Made by a program: the position numbers and the translations under genes. Source: Pseudomonas sp. TNT3 (GTDB lineage Bacteria > Pseudomonadota > Gammaproteobacteria > Pseudomonadales > Pseudomonadaceae). From it: a stretch of DNA of 64,000 nt. Shown piece after piece: positions 9,601-17,933 of the stretch. The notes beneath the pieces were generated by a model. That model made no database searches, was not told the DNA's origin, and worked only from the letters and a program-made list of their open reading frames with translations. Where the stretch lies: NCBI RefSeq assembly GCF_010095445.2, contig NZ_WFGV02000023.1:1-64000 (forward strand), in the 5' to 3' direction. Numbering within the stretch: the first letter of the stretch is position 1; every line of letters starts with the position of its first letter.

Positions 9601-9852
9601 ATGAGCTTCAATCTGGCCGACAAACCCCTTGCCGAGCGCGCCGCGCTTGAAGATGAAAAATCCCGTCTGTTCGACCTTTGGCAAAGCAATCTGGGCAAAG
9701 CCAAGGGTGAGGCGGCACGGTTGTTCGGGGAGCGCGCCAAGCGCAAAGGCAAGTGGTCCGAGTGGGTCCGTTCCGAACTCGACGCCATGTCGCCTCCGGA
9801 ATTCGCGAACATGGTGCGCAGTGAAGTGAACCGGCTGATGGCTGCCAAGTAA
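9601..9852 (+). CDS. Small conserved hypothetical protein
   Basis: An 83-aa, strongly charged, mainly helical protein with no signal peptide or membrane segment. Lys- and Arg-rich blocks (GERAKRKGKW) alternate with acidic ones. The N-terminus MSFNLADKP and the compact length look like a real conserved Pseudomonas protein, but I cannot assign a function. The ribosome site is weak (AGGT, 8-9 bases before the ATG). It lies between the DUF883 gene (divergent) and a LysR gene (convergent). Confidence 0.6.
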   Translation: MSFNLADKPLAERAALEDEKSRLFDLWQSNLGKAKGEAARLFGERAKRKGKWSEWVRSELDAMSPPEFANMVRSEVNRLMAAK

Positions 9853-9913
9853 ACGTGCGCCTGACACAACCCCTGTAGGATCGCGGAAGTCCGTAATGGA
9901 CAGTGCACCTTCA

Positions 9914-10831
9914 TCATGAGCTGCGCGAAAAGCTCGCGACAATCGCCTCGCGCACTTTCAACACGACCGGATCGAGCTGCGTGCTGGTGCGCCAGCCCAG
10001 CTCGATCGGGTAACGCGGCAAGGCCAGAGGGCAGGGCAATAGCGCCAGGCCACTGAGCGCTGCGATGCTCTGCGCGGCGTGAGTCGGAATGGTCGCCACC
10101 GCCTGACTGCCTTTAAGCAAAAAGGGGAGTGCCGCAAAGTGCGTCGTGGATGCGCACACCCGGCGAGTCAGCCCCAGCGCTGCCAATCCCTCATCCGTGA
10201 TCCCGATAAAGCCGCCCGACGACACCAGAATGTGCTCACGGGCGACGAACGCCTCAAGACTGAGGTTGTGCTGTCCCTCGGCAAGACTGGCGGGGTCGAC
10301 CAGGCACGCATAATCCCCTTCACCCAACACCTGACGACTGAGCAGTCGCTCGGCAAATCCGCCGGCAGTAATGGCCAGATCGATGCTGCGGTCCATCAAG
10401 GCCTGCGCGACGATCTGGCTATGAGTCTGACGGAAAATCAGCCGCAGCTTCGGTGCACACCGGGCAATGTCCGAGATCAGGCGTCGACCGTAGGCGATTT
10501 CAAAATCATCGGACAAGCCGATGGCAACGGAACGACCCTCGTACTCATGGGCCGCAGGGTCGACCATGGCCAGGCTTTGCCGGCATTTGTTCAACGCATC
10601 GCTAATGACGGGCTTCAGCTGATTGGCCCGGAGCGTCGGCGCGAGGCCGCGACCGGTGCGGACGAACAAGGGGTCGCCATACACGTCGCGCAGCCGGCGC
10701 AACGCGGCGCTGACGGCCGATTGCGTCACGCCCAGGCGCAGTGCCGCGCGGCTGGCACTGGATTCTTCATGCAATGCTTCGAAGACTTTGAGCAGGTTGA
10801 GATCGACAGCAGTGATATTCATAGTGTTCAT
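9914..10831 (-). CDS. LysR-family transcriptional regulator (NodD/PcaQ-like subgroup) next to nitrilase
   Basis: A 305-aa regulator. The N-terminal winged helix-turn-helix is evident (LNLLKVFEALHEESSASRAA, LGVTQSAVSAALRRLR, DPLFVRTGRG), followed by a substrate-binding-like effector domain from about residue 95. It is divergent from the nitrilase gene with 85 bp between starts, the usual geometry for a LysR controlling its neighbour, so nitrile or acid induction of the nitrilase is the natural inference. Two start codons are possible (10831 or 10822); neither has a strong ribosome site, and I give the longer form. Confidence 0.85.
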   Translation of the reverse strand: MNTMNITAVDLNLLKVFEALHEESSASRAALRLGVTQSAVSAALRRLRDVYGDPLFVRTGRGLAPTLRANQLKPVISDALNKCRQSLAMVDPAAHEYEGRSVAIGLSDDFEIAYGRRLISDIARCAPKLRLIFRQTHSQIVAQALMDRSIDLAITAGGFAERLLSRQVLGEGDYACLVDPASLAEGQHNLSLEAFVAREHILVSSGGFIGITDEGLAALGLTRRVCASTTHFAALPFLLKGSQAVATIPTHAAQSIAALSGLALLPCPLALPRYPIELGWRTSTQLDPVVLKVREAIVASFSRSS

Positions 10832-10916
10832 ATCATTCAGCAGTGAGTCGGGCTTTATTCATGATCCTGTCCTGCCGGAAAATGAGCAACACCCCAGCGC
10901 TTTTGGAGAGACCGAC

Positions 10917-11840
10917 ATGCCCAAGTCAATCGTTGCTGCATTGCAAATCGGCGCTTTGCCCGGTGGCAAAGCCGACACCCTGGAGCAGATTCTTGCCTGG
11001 GAAAACGCCATCGTCGAAGCCGGCGCGGCGCTGGTGGTCATGCCCGAAGCCTTGCTGGGCGGTTACCCGAAAGGCGAGGGTTTCGGCACGCAACTGGGTT
11101 ATCGCCTGCCGGAAGGGCGTGAGGCGTTTGCCCGCTACTTCACCAATGCCATCGACGTGCCCGGCGCCGAAACGGAGGCACTGGCGGGCTTGTCGGCGCG
11201 CACGGGCGCGAATCTGGTGATCGGCGTGATTGAGCGAGTCGCCAGCACGTTGTATTGCACCGCACTGTATTTCGACCCCATAGGCGGGTTGGTCGCCAGG
11301 CACCGCAAACTGATGCCCACCGGCACCGAGCGATTGATCTGGGGCAAGGGCGATGGCTCGACCTTGCCGGTGATCGACAGCCAGGTCGGGCGAATCGGCG
11401 CGGTGGTGTGCTGGGAAAACATGATGCCGCTGTTACGCACCGCGATGTATGCCAAAGGCGTGGAAGTCTGGTGTGCACCGACGGTCGACGAACGGGAGAT
11501 GTGGCAGGTCAGCATGCGTCATATTGCCCACGAGGGGCGCTGCTTCGTTGTCAGCGCCTGCCAGGTTCAGGATTCGCCAAAAGCCTTGGGACTGGACATC
11601 GCCAACTGGCCGGCGGATCGGCCATTGATCTCGGGTGGAAGCATCATCGTTGGCCCCATGGGTGACATTCTCGCAGGCCCGTTGCGGGGTGATGCGGGGT
11701 TGCTCACCGCGACGATCGATACCGATGACCTGATTCGTGCCCGATACGATTTCGATGTGGTCGGCCACTACGCGCGCCCGGATGTGTTCGAGTTGACGGT
11801 GGATGAGCGGGCGAAACCTGGCGTTCGATTTACCGCATAG
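10917..11840 (+). CDS. Nitrilase (carbon-nitrogen hydrolase family)
   Basis: A 307-aa enzyme that hydrolyses organic nitriles to the carboxylic acid and ammonia. The nitrilase triad is visible: Glu44 in MPEALLGGYPKG, Lys131 in HRKLMPTGTER, and Cys165 in CWENMMP, the CWE context of true nitrilases rather than amidases. I start it at 10917 because GGAGAGACC precedes this ATG; the longer frame back to 10623 overlaps the divergent LysR gene and is an artefact. The C-terminus contains the HYARPD block of arylaliphatic/arylacetonitrilase-type enzymes. Substrate cannot be read from sequence. Confidence 0.9.
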   Translation: MPKSIVAALQIGALPGGKADTLEQILAWENAIVEAGAALVVMPEALLGGYPKGEGFGTQLGYRLPEGREAFARYFTNAIDVPGAETEALAGLSARTGANLVIGVIERVASTLYCTALYFDPIGGLVARHRKLMPTGTERLIWGKGDGSTLPVIDSQVGRIGAVVCWENMMPLLRTAMYAKGVEVWCAPTVDEREMWQVSMRHIAHEGRCFVVSACQVQDSPKALGLDIANWPADRPLISGGSIIVGPMGDILAGPLRGDAGLLTATIDTDDLIRARYDFDVVGHYARPDVFELTVDERAKPGVRFTA

Positions 11841-11895
11841 CTCCCACATTGGTTTCCACCGGTTCATAAACAACGCGTCGGCCAGCCAGTGAATT

Positions 11896-12441
11896 TCAAC
11901 GTCGCTCGAGCCATTCTTCCCGAGTGATTTCCCAGATCTCCTTGGGAAATTCCCCGCCGACAAACAGGCATGTCCCCGTGTCGATCAACCGCATTCCACC
12001 CCGTTCCGATAGCTTGCGCGAGCCAATGTTCGGTGCCGCTTTCGGAACGCGCATCACCGGGCGACCCAGCGTTTCAAACCAATACGCCGTCACAGCGGCG
12101 CTGGCTTCAGTCATCAAGCCTTGCCCCTGCCATTGGGGCCCGAGCCAGAAGCCGCGGTTGTTGTCCTGCTCGTCCATCAAACTGATGTTCCCGATCAGAA
12201 GCTCCGGGGCGGTTTTCAAGCGAATCGACCAGTGCCACTCTTTTCCCGCGGCAATCGCCGGCAATGCGATGTCACGCAGATAAGTCTGGGCGCCGTCTGC
12301 CGGATAGGGCCAAGGCACAAACGCGTTGAGGTAACGAACAACCTCCCAGTGCGCGAAGTGTTGCTGGATGTCCGGCGCATCAGCCATTTCCAGCGGTCGC
12401 AGGATCAGGCGTTCGGTGTAGAGCGTGGGTGTCGGTTCCAT
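11896..12441 (-). CDS. GNAT acetyltransferase, RimJ/RimL type
   Basis: A 181-aa N-acetyltransferase starting at MEPTPTLYTERLILRPL, a typical RimJ/RimL opening (TERLILRPL). Acetyl-CoA binding is indicated by GFWLGPQWQGQGLMTEA, where Q/RxxGxG/A is expected. The start at 12441 is chosen because the upstream extension lacks family character and AGGAG lies 11 bases before it. The substrate, probably an N-terminal amine of a protein or small molecule, is unknown. Confidence 0.85.
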   Translation of the reverse strand: MEPTPTLYTERLILRPLEMADAPDIQQHFAHWEVVRYLNAFVPWPYPADGAQTYLRDIALPAIAAGKEWHWSIRLKTAPELLIGNISLMDEQDNNRGFWLGPQWQGQGLMTEASAAVTAYWFETLGRPVMRVPKAAPNIGSRKLSERGGMRLIDTGTCLFVGGEFPKEIWEITREEWLERR

Positions 12442-12466
12442 GATGGATGGGGCTCCTTTGTCGGGC

Positions 12467-12940
12467 CTACCAGGTGCCGGATGTCGTCCCCGGCAGGCTG
12501 AGCTTGCCAGTGTCCACGAATCGCATCGTGCCAAACAACCCGCCGGCGAGTTTGCCGCGCAACACATAGGGCAGATTGTTCAGCGACTGGGTTTGACTCA
12601 AGCCCAGGGTCTGACGCAGCACCGAGAAGGCTGACACGCTCACCGGCACCGTCAGCACGGTTTCCGAAAACCGAGCGATAGAACCCGACTGATCGCTGAC
12701 GCCCGACGCCAGTGGCTGGCCATTGACCTCCAGATCCAGCGCGACGCCGTTGTAGTCGACAGGATTCTCGTTAGGGTTTTGCACGCGTATTTTCACCGCG
12801 AAGCGCACTTCCATGTCCTGGCTTTGCAGGGGTTCCAGGCCGACGACATTGATGTTCAGCGGATCGCGATTGGGGAACAGGGCGCAGGCGCTCAGGGAGA
12901 GCAACAGCAAGGAAAGGATGACGGCGTGGACACTGCGCAT
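12467..12940 (-). CDS. LEA type 2 (WHy-domain) lipoprotein
   Basis: A 157-aa secreted lipoprotein: short hydrophobic signal (AVILSLLLLSLSAC) with lipobox LSAC, then one LEA14/WHy beta-sandwich (NINVVGLEPL, VQNPNENPVDYNGVALDLEVNG). The family is linked to desiccation and stress tolerance, but function in Pseudomonas is unproven. I prefer the ATG at 12940 (GAGAG seven bases upstream) over the TTG at 12946. The GNAT gene follows 25 bp downstream on the same strand and may be co-transcribed. Confidence 0.82.
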   Translation of the reverse strand: MRSVHAVILSLLLLSLSACALFPNRDPLNINVVGLEPLQSQDMEVRFAVKIRVQNPNENPVDYNGVALDLEVNGQPLASGVSDQSGSIARFSETVLTVPVSVSAFSVLRQTLGLSQTQSLNNLPYVLRGKLAGGLFGTMRFVDTGKLSLPGTTSGTW

Positions 12941-12956
12941 AAACAAGCTCTCATGA

Positions 12957-12988
12957 AGAAAAGGGCTGAACCGCCGCCGGCTCAGCCC
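12957..12988 (-). terminator. Rho-independent terminator after the NCS2 permease gene
   Basis: On the minus strand GGGCTGA, a 12-nt loop, TCAGCCC, then TTTT. It ends the permease transcript before the lipoprotein gene. Confidence 0.7.
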
Positions 12989-12998
12989 TCGAGCCTTT

Positions 12999-14471
12999 TT
13001 AGCGGTTCAACTGTGCGACCGCTGCAGGCGGGGCCGGTTCACCTTTGGCGGGGACCTCCGGGTTTTCCATGACCTGCAGGATCGATGCTTCGGGATCGAA
13101 ATCATCTTCTTCCAGCTCAAGGAATTCCTCAGGCAGGAAGATATTCAGCACGATAGCGCACAACGCGCCCACGGTGATCGGCGATTCAAAGATGTTGTGC
13201 AGCGCCATCGGCAGTTCGCGCAGCACCTCTGGAACGGCCGCAACCCCCAGGCCCATGCCGAGGGAAATCGCCACGATCAGCATGTTGCGCCGATGCAGCC
13301 CGGCTTCGGCAAGGATCTTGATTCCGGCCACCGCGACGGTGCCGAACATCACCAGTTCCGCGCCGCCCAGTACTGGTTTCGGCATCAGTTGCAGCACCGC
13401 GCCGATCATCGGGAACAGGCCCAGAATTACCAGCAGGCCGGCAATGAAAAATGCCACATAACGGCTGGCGACGCCGGTGAGCTGGATCACCCCATTGTTC
13501 TGGGCGAACGTGACCATCGGCATGCTGTTGAACACGGCCGCCATGGCGGAGTTGAGGCCGTCGGCGAGGAGGCCGGACTTGATACGGCGGATGTAGATCG
13601 GGCCTTTGACCGGTTGCCGGGAGATCATCGAGTTGGCCGTCAGGTCGCCAGCAGCTTCCAGCGGCGACACCAGGAAGATCACCGCCACGGGCACGAACGC
13701 CACCCAATCGAAGTTGAAACCGTACTTGAACGGCACCGGTACGCTCATCAACGGCACATCGGGCATGCTGGCGAAACTCACGTCACCCATTGCCCAGGCC
13801 ACGACATAGCCGAGGGTCAGGCCGATGACAATCGCGCCCAGGCGCAGGAACGGCACATCGACCCGGTTCAACACCACAATCGTGCCCAGCACCAATGCCG
13901 CGAGTGCCAGGTGATGAGCTCCGCCGAGGTCCGGTGCACCGAAGCCGCCGGCGATATCCGTCATCGCCACCTTGATCAACGACAGGCCCATGAGCGTGAT
14001 GATGGTGCCGGTCACAACCGGGGTGATGAGCATGCGCAGCTTGCCGATGAACTGGCTCAGTACGACTTCGATGAAGGCGGCGAAAAAGCACACGCCAAAG
14101 ATCGTCGAGAGGATTTCGTCGGTGCCACCACCACGGGCCTTGACCATGAAACCGGCACTGAGAATCACGCTGATGAACGAGAAACTGGTGCCTTGCAGGC
14201 ACAGAAGCCCTGAGCCCACCGGCCCGAAACGCCGTGCCTGGACGAACGTCCCCAGGCCCGACACGAACAGCGCCATGCTGATCAGGTAGGGCACTTCACT
14301 TTGCAGGCCCAAGGCGCTGCCCATGATCAAAGTCGGGGTGATGATGCCGACGAAACTCGCCAGCACGTGCTGCAGCGCGGCGAAAATGGTCGCGGTGAGA
14401 TGCGGGCGGTCGTTGAGGCCGTAAATCAGGTCGTTGTTTCGTGCAGGTGGGGCTTTTTCAGAGGCGGTCAT
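12999..14471 (-). CDS. NCS2-family uracil/xanthine-type nucleobase permease
   Basis: A 490-aa inner-membrane transporter with about 14 hydrophobic segments. The NCS2 signature is clear: FAQNNGVIQLTGVASR (QNxGxxxxTGxxSR) near residue 325, and the preceding SPLEAAGDLTANSM segment carries the conserved acidic residue of TM8. It imports purines or pyrimidines with protons. The FGPVGSGLLCLQGTSFSF block resembles XanQ/UapA-type (xanthine/uric acid) members more than UraA. The C-terminus has an acidic tail followed by a Pro/Ala-rich end. No purine catabolic genes lie alongside, so the substrate stays open. Confidence 0.85.
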   Translation of the reverse strand: MTASEKAPPARNNDLIYGLNDRPHLTATIFAALQHVLASFVGIITPTLIMGSALGLQSEVPYLISMALFVSGLGTFVQARRFGPVGSGLLCLQGTSFSFISVILSAGFMVKARGGGTDEILSTIFGVCFFAAFIEVVLSQFIGKLRMLITPVVTGTIITLMGLSLIKVAMTDIAGGFGAPDLGGAHHLALAALVLGTIVVLNRVDVPFLRLGAIVIGLTLGYVVAWAMGDVSFASMPDVPLMSVPVPFKYGFNFDWVAFVPVAVIFLVSPLEAAGDLTANSMISRQPVKGPIYIRRIKSGLLADGLNSAMAAVFNSMPMVTFAQNNGVIQLTGVASRYVAFFIAGLLVILGLFPMIGAVLQLMPKPVLGGAELVMFGTVAVAGIKILAEAGLHRRNMLIVAISLGMGLGVAAVPEVLRELPMALHNIFESPITVGALCAIVLNIFLPEEFLELEEDDFDPEASILQVMENPEVPAKGEPAPPAAVAQLNR

Positions 14472-14603
14472 GGTTGTATGCGTGCCAACAGGCGGGCCGG
14501 GTCAGAAAATGGAGGCGCAGGATGCCAGAAAGCAGCAGAAACAGTAACCAGGCGTTTCGAAGATCTGCAGCTGGGCACGCTCTCCGAGCTAAATGAGTTT
14601 ATT

Positions 14604-14739
14604 GTGGCGAGCGAGCTTGCTCGCGCTCGACTGCGCAGCAGTCGCAAATCCAGCCAATCATGTGTTACTGAAAAAATGCAGGGGGCCGCTTCGCAGCCCA
14701 GCGGGACGGTGCGACGTTTCGACAAGCTCCCTCGCCACA
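14604..14739. repeat. REP/BIME element, 'gtggcgagcgagcttgctcgc' family
   Basis: Begins with the palindromic core gagcttgctc and continues through ctgcgcagca and ggccgcttcgcagccc to a closing cgccac. Same family as 21473-21565 and 43226-43336, but with a longer, diverged middle and a decayed right half. Confidence 0.75.
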
Positions 14740-14763
14740 GGTATTTAAGTTGCCTCAGCCCCC

Positions 14764-15672
14764 TCAACAGGCACCACTGCACTCACCAAACGCCGCCACC
14801 AAATCCTCCTCAAACGCCTGTTGCGCATCCCCCGGTACCTGGGCGCGGTGGCGGGCCAGTTGAAACGCCACGTCGAAACTCATTTCACCCTCACGCACCG
14901 TTCGCAGCAGTCCCTTGTCCTCCCAGCTGCGGGCATAGTGACTCGGCAGATAACCCACGTGTTTGCCGGAGAGGATGAAGGCGAGGGTGCCTTCCACCTG
15001 CTCCGACCGCGCCGAACAGTGCTGGCCCTGGGACGGTTCATCATTGCGCAGGAAGCGGTAGGGGTGGTCCACGTGATCACTGGCCTTCAACACCGCGTCC
15101 TCAGCGTCACCGGTAAACAGCGGATGGCCAGGTGCGCAGTACAGGTGCTGGGTTTCGCTGAACAGTTCGCGGTAATCAAACGCGGTTTGTGCCATTGAGA
15201 AATAGCCGATAGCAAGGTCCAGCCGCTGTTGCAGCAGCAGTCGCTCCATTTCGCCCGGCATCGCGGTCATCAGTTCGATGCGCACCGATTCGTCACGCTC
15301 ACGAAAGCGCCGGATGGCCTCTGCCACCTTTTGCAGTACGGATGGGGCAACCGCTTCTGATATTCCCAGGCGGACTTCACCGATCAGGCGCCCGGCCACG
15401 CCATTGGATTGATGGCGGAACGCCTCGATGGATTGAAAGAGCCCGCGTGTCGCACTGAGCAGTTGTTCGCCCTTGGGCGTTACCTTGAACCCCCCTTTAC
15501 CGCGACTGCACAACCGATAGCCGAGGCGGGTTTCGAGCTTGGCCATTTGCTGGCTGATGCTCGACTGGCTCAAGCCCAGATCACCCTGAGCAGCGCTGAA
15601 ACCGCCACATTCGACCACACGAACAAACAGCCGCAGCAGGTGCAGGTCGAGATCATGCAGTTGACCGAGCAT
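14764..15672 (-). CDS. LysR-family regulator divergent from polyamine-binding protein and agmatinase
   Basis: A 302-aa LysR protein: N-terminal HTH (LHLLRLFVRVVECGGFSAAQ, LGLSQSSISQQMAKLE) and C-terminal effector domain. It is divergently oriented from the operon 15774-17838, leaving about 100 bp of shared upstream DNA. A role as regulator of that polyamine/agmatine operon is inferred from position only. Confidence 0.85.
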   Translation of the reverse strand: MLGQLHDLDLHLLRLFVRVVECGGFSAAQGDLGLSQSSISQQMAKLETRLGYRLCSRGKGGFKVTPKGEQLLSATRGLFQSIEAFRHQSNGVAGRLIGEVRLGISEAVAPSVLQKVAEAIRRFRERDESVRIELMTAMPGEMERLLLQQRLDLAIGYFSMAQTAFDYRELFSETQHLYCAPGHPLFTGDAEDAVLKASDHVDHPYRFLRNDEPSQGQHCSARSEQVEGTLAFILSGKHVGYLPSHYARSWEDKGLLRTVREGEMSFDVAFQLARHRAQVPGDAQQAFEEDLVAAFGECSGAC

Positions 15673-15773
15673 TAAACATTACCCCTCGATAATGTCAGGT
15701 TAACAAACCTGATATTTCGCCAATGTATCCGACGTTGCATCCTGCGGTCACTTCCTCTGGTCAGGTGTTCGTC

Positions 15774-16865
15774 ATGGCTCCCACGTTCAAGCGCTGTCTA
15801 CCGGTACTTTTTCTTGCCATGGCTGCCTCGGTGCAGGCGCAGGAACAAGTGGTCAATCTTTACAGCTGGGCGGATTACGTGGCGCCGGAAACGCTGCAGC
15901 GGTTCGAAAAAGAAACCGGCATACACGTGCGCTACGACACGTTCGACGCGCCGGAAGTGCTCGAAACCAAACTGCTCACCGGCGGCAGCGGCTATGACGT
16001 GGTGGTGCCGTCGTCCAGTGTTCTGGCGCGCGGACTCGCGGCAGGAGCGTTGAAAGTGATTCCTCATGAGGGGCTAAAGGGCTACGCCAATCTTGATCCG
16101 GATCTGTTGGAGAAACTGGCGGCGGTCGACCCTGGCAATCAGTACGGCGTTCCCTACACCTGGGGCACGCTGGGACTTGGGATGAATGTCGAAGCGGTGC
16201 AGCAGCGCTTGCCGAACGTGCCACTCAACAGCCTGGACCTGCTGTTCAAACCGGAGTACGCCAGCAAATTGAAAGACTGTGGTATTGCCATCATCGACTC
16301 GCCCCAGGAAGTGATTGGCCTGGCGTTGCACTACCTGGGTAAAGATCCCTACAGCACCGACAAGTCCGATCTCGACGCGGCGCAGGCCTTGTTGCACACA
16401 CTGCAGCCTTCGGTGCTGTACGTGGCCAGCGGACGGCAGATCAATGATCTGGCCAACGGCAGCGTCTGCCTGGCGCTGTCGTACAACGGTGACGCCAGCA
16501 TGGCGGCCGACCAGGCGCGAAAAGCCAACAAACCCTACGAAATCGCCTACCGGATTCCCAAGGAAGGCACCCTCGTGTGGCAGGACAATCTGGCGATCCC
16601 CAAGGACGCTCCGCACCCGGAAGCAGCCCGCCTGTTTATCGAATTCATGCTGCGCCCGGACTCCGTCGCGGCGCTGACCAACACGCTGTTCTTCGCCACC
16701 GCCAACCAGGCAGCGACGCCATTGGTGGATGAAGCGGTGCGCAACGACCCTGATATCTACCCACCGGCGGATGTCCGTGACCGGCTGTACGCCGACCGGA
16801 CCATGAGCCTCAAAGACATGCGTCAGCGCACCCGCTTGTGGACCACTTTCCGTAGCCGCCAATAA
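15774..16865 (+). CDS. Periplasmic polyamine-binding protein (PotF/SpuD-like)
   Basis: A 363-aa solute-binding protein of the spermidine/putrescine ABC family. It has a signal peptide (MAPTFKRCLPVLFLAMAASVQA), then the hallmark LYSWADYVAPETLQRFEKE, YDVVVPSS and the GVPYTWGTLGLGMN segment of PotF/SpuD-type proteins. I prefer the ATG at 15774 to that at 15723 because it puts the signal peptide at the N-terminus. Thirteen bases separate it from the agmatinase gene, so they form an operon. No permease or ATPase gene is present here, so it either serves a transporter encoded elsewhere or acts as a sensor. Confidence 0.85.
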   Translation: MAPTFKRCLPVLFLAMAASVQAQEQVVNLYSWADYVAPETLQRFEKETGIHVRYDTFDAPEVLETKLLTGGSGYDVVVPSSSVLARGLAAGALKVIPHEGLKGYANLDPDLLEKLAAVDPGNQYGVPYTWGTLGLGMNVEAVQQRLPNVPLNSLDLLFKPEYASKLKDCGIAIIDSPQEVIGLALHYLGKDPYSTDKSDLDAAQALLHTLQPSVLYVASGRQINDLANGSVCLALSYNGDASMAADQARKANKPYEIAYRIPKEGTLVWQDNLAIPKDAPHPEAARLFIEFMLRPDSVAALTNTLFFATANQAATPLVDEAVRNDPDIYPPADVRDRLYADRTMSLKDMRQRTRLWTTFRSRQ

Positions 16866-16878
16866 TAAGGAGCTTTAA

Positions 16879-17838
16879 ATGGACGCCCCCGTGCAAAACG
16901 ATCAGGCCATGACTCGCGACAGTCTTTATGGCACTGCTGCAGAAAGTACCTACGCCGGCATCACCAGTTTCATGCGTCGTCGCTACAGCCGCGACTTGCG
17001 CGGTGTCGACGTTGCCGTGAGCGGTGTGCCTTTCGACACCGCCACCAGTAATCGTCCCGGTGCGCGTTTCGGACCGCGCGGCATTCGTGCTGCCTCTGCC
17101 GGGATTGCCTGGGAGCGTCACTGGCCGTGGACCTTCGATCCGTTCGATCATTTGGCGGTGGTCGACTTCGGCGATTGCGACTTCGATTACGGTTCACCGC
17201 ACTCGGTACCGGAAAGCATCGAGGCGCATGCCAACCACATTATCGAGTCCGGCAGCGCGATGCTGACGTTTGGGGGCGATCACTTCATCACCTATCCGCT
17301 GCTCAAGGCCCATGCCCGCAAACATGGGCCACTGTCGTTAATTCACTTCGACGCCCACAGCGACACCTGGCCAGACGAGGAGGGCAAGCGCGTCGACCAC
17401 GGCACCATGTTCTGGCACGCCGCCAAGGAAGGCCTGGTCGATCCGTCGCGCTCGGTGCAGATTGGTTTGCGCACCACGAACGACGATCACATGGGCTTTG
17501 AAGTGCTGGATGCCCGACAAGTGCATCGCCGCGGCTGTGAAGCCATCGTCGAGGCGATCCGCGCCCGGGTGGGCGATCATCCGGTATACCTGACATTCGA
17601 CATCGATTGCCTCGATCCGGCCTTTGCGCCGGGCACGGGAACGCCGGTGTGCGGTGGCTTGAGCACGGTGCAGGCGCTGGAAATTCTGGGTGGTTTGCGC
17701 GGCATCAACCTGGTGGGGATGGACGTGGTGGAGGTGGCCCCGGCTTATGACAGTGCGGAAATCACATCGCTCGCCGCTGCAACGTTGGCGATGGAGATGC
17801 TGTGTTTGTATGCGGCCAGGCATAAGGTTGATCGGTAA
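16879..17838 (+). CDS. speB: Agmatinase (ureohydrolase family)
   Basis: A 319-aa binuclear manganese enzyme that splits agmatine to putrescine and urea. All metal-ligand motifs are present: GGDHFITYP, HFDAHSDTW and DIDCLDPAFAPGTGTP. The segments VPFDTATSNRPGARFGP and DHGTMFWHAAKEGL match E. coli-type SpeB better than the guanidinobutyrase/guanidinopropionase branch of P. aeruginosa. An AAGGAG site lies 7-8 bases before the ATG. Its place behind a polyamine-binding gene and next to a LysR regulator suggests inducible agmatine or polyamine use. Confidence 0.88.
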   Translation: MDAPVQNDQAMTRDSLYGTAAESTYAGITSFMRRRYSRDLRGVDVAVSGVPFDTATSNRPGARFGPRGIRAASAGIAWERHWPWTFDPFDHLAVVDFGDCDFDYGSPHSVPESIEAHANHIIESGSAMLTFGGDHFITYPLLKAHARKHGPLSLIHFDAHSDTWPDEEGKRVDHGTMFWHAAKEGLVDPSRSVQIGLRTTNDDHMGFEVLDARQVHRRGCEAIVEAIRARVGDHPVYLTFDIDCLDPAFAPGTGTPVCGGLSTVQALEILGGLRGINLVGMDVVEVAPAYDSAEITSLAAATLAMEMLCLYAARHKVDR

Positions 17839-17869
17839 ACCAGTAAGCGCGAGGACAGTAAAGATCCAA

Positions 17870-17919
17870 ATGTGGGGGCGACGGTGCGACGATTCGGCTT
17901 GCTCGCACCGCTGCTCCCT
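17870..17919. repeat. Degenerate REP-like element
   Basis: Contains tgtggg..gcgac and ggcttgctcgca plus gctgctccc, recognisable pieces of the 'tgggagc..gcttgctcgcga' family, between convergent genes. Confidence 0.4.
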
Positions 17920-17933
17920 AATTTTGATCCGTA

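Noticed and set aside
10623..10916. N-terminal extension of the nitrilase frame
   Set aside because: Overlaps the divergent LysR gene, lacks nitrilase character, and the ATG at 10917 has a good ribosome site.
13197..14213. 338-codon open frame opposite the NCS2 permease gene
   Set aside because: Antisense shadow: His/Gln/Arg-rich composition typical of GC-rich codon bias read backwards.
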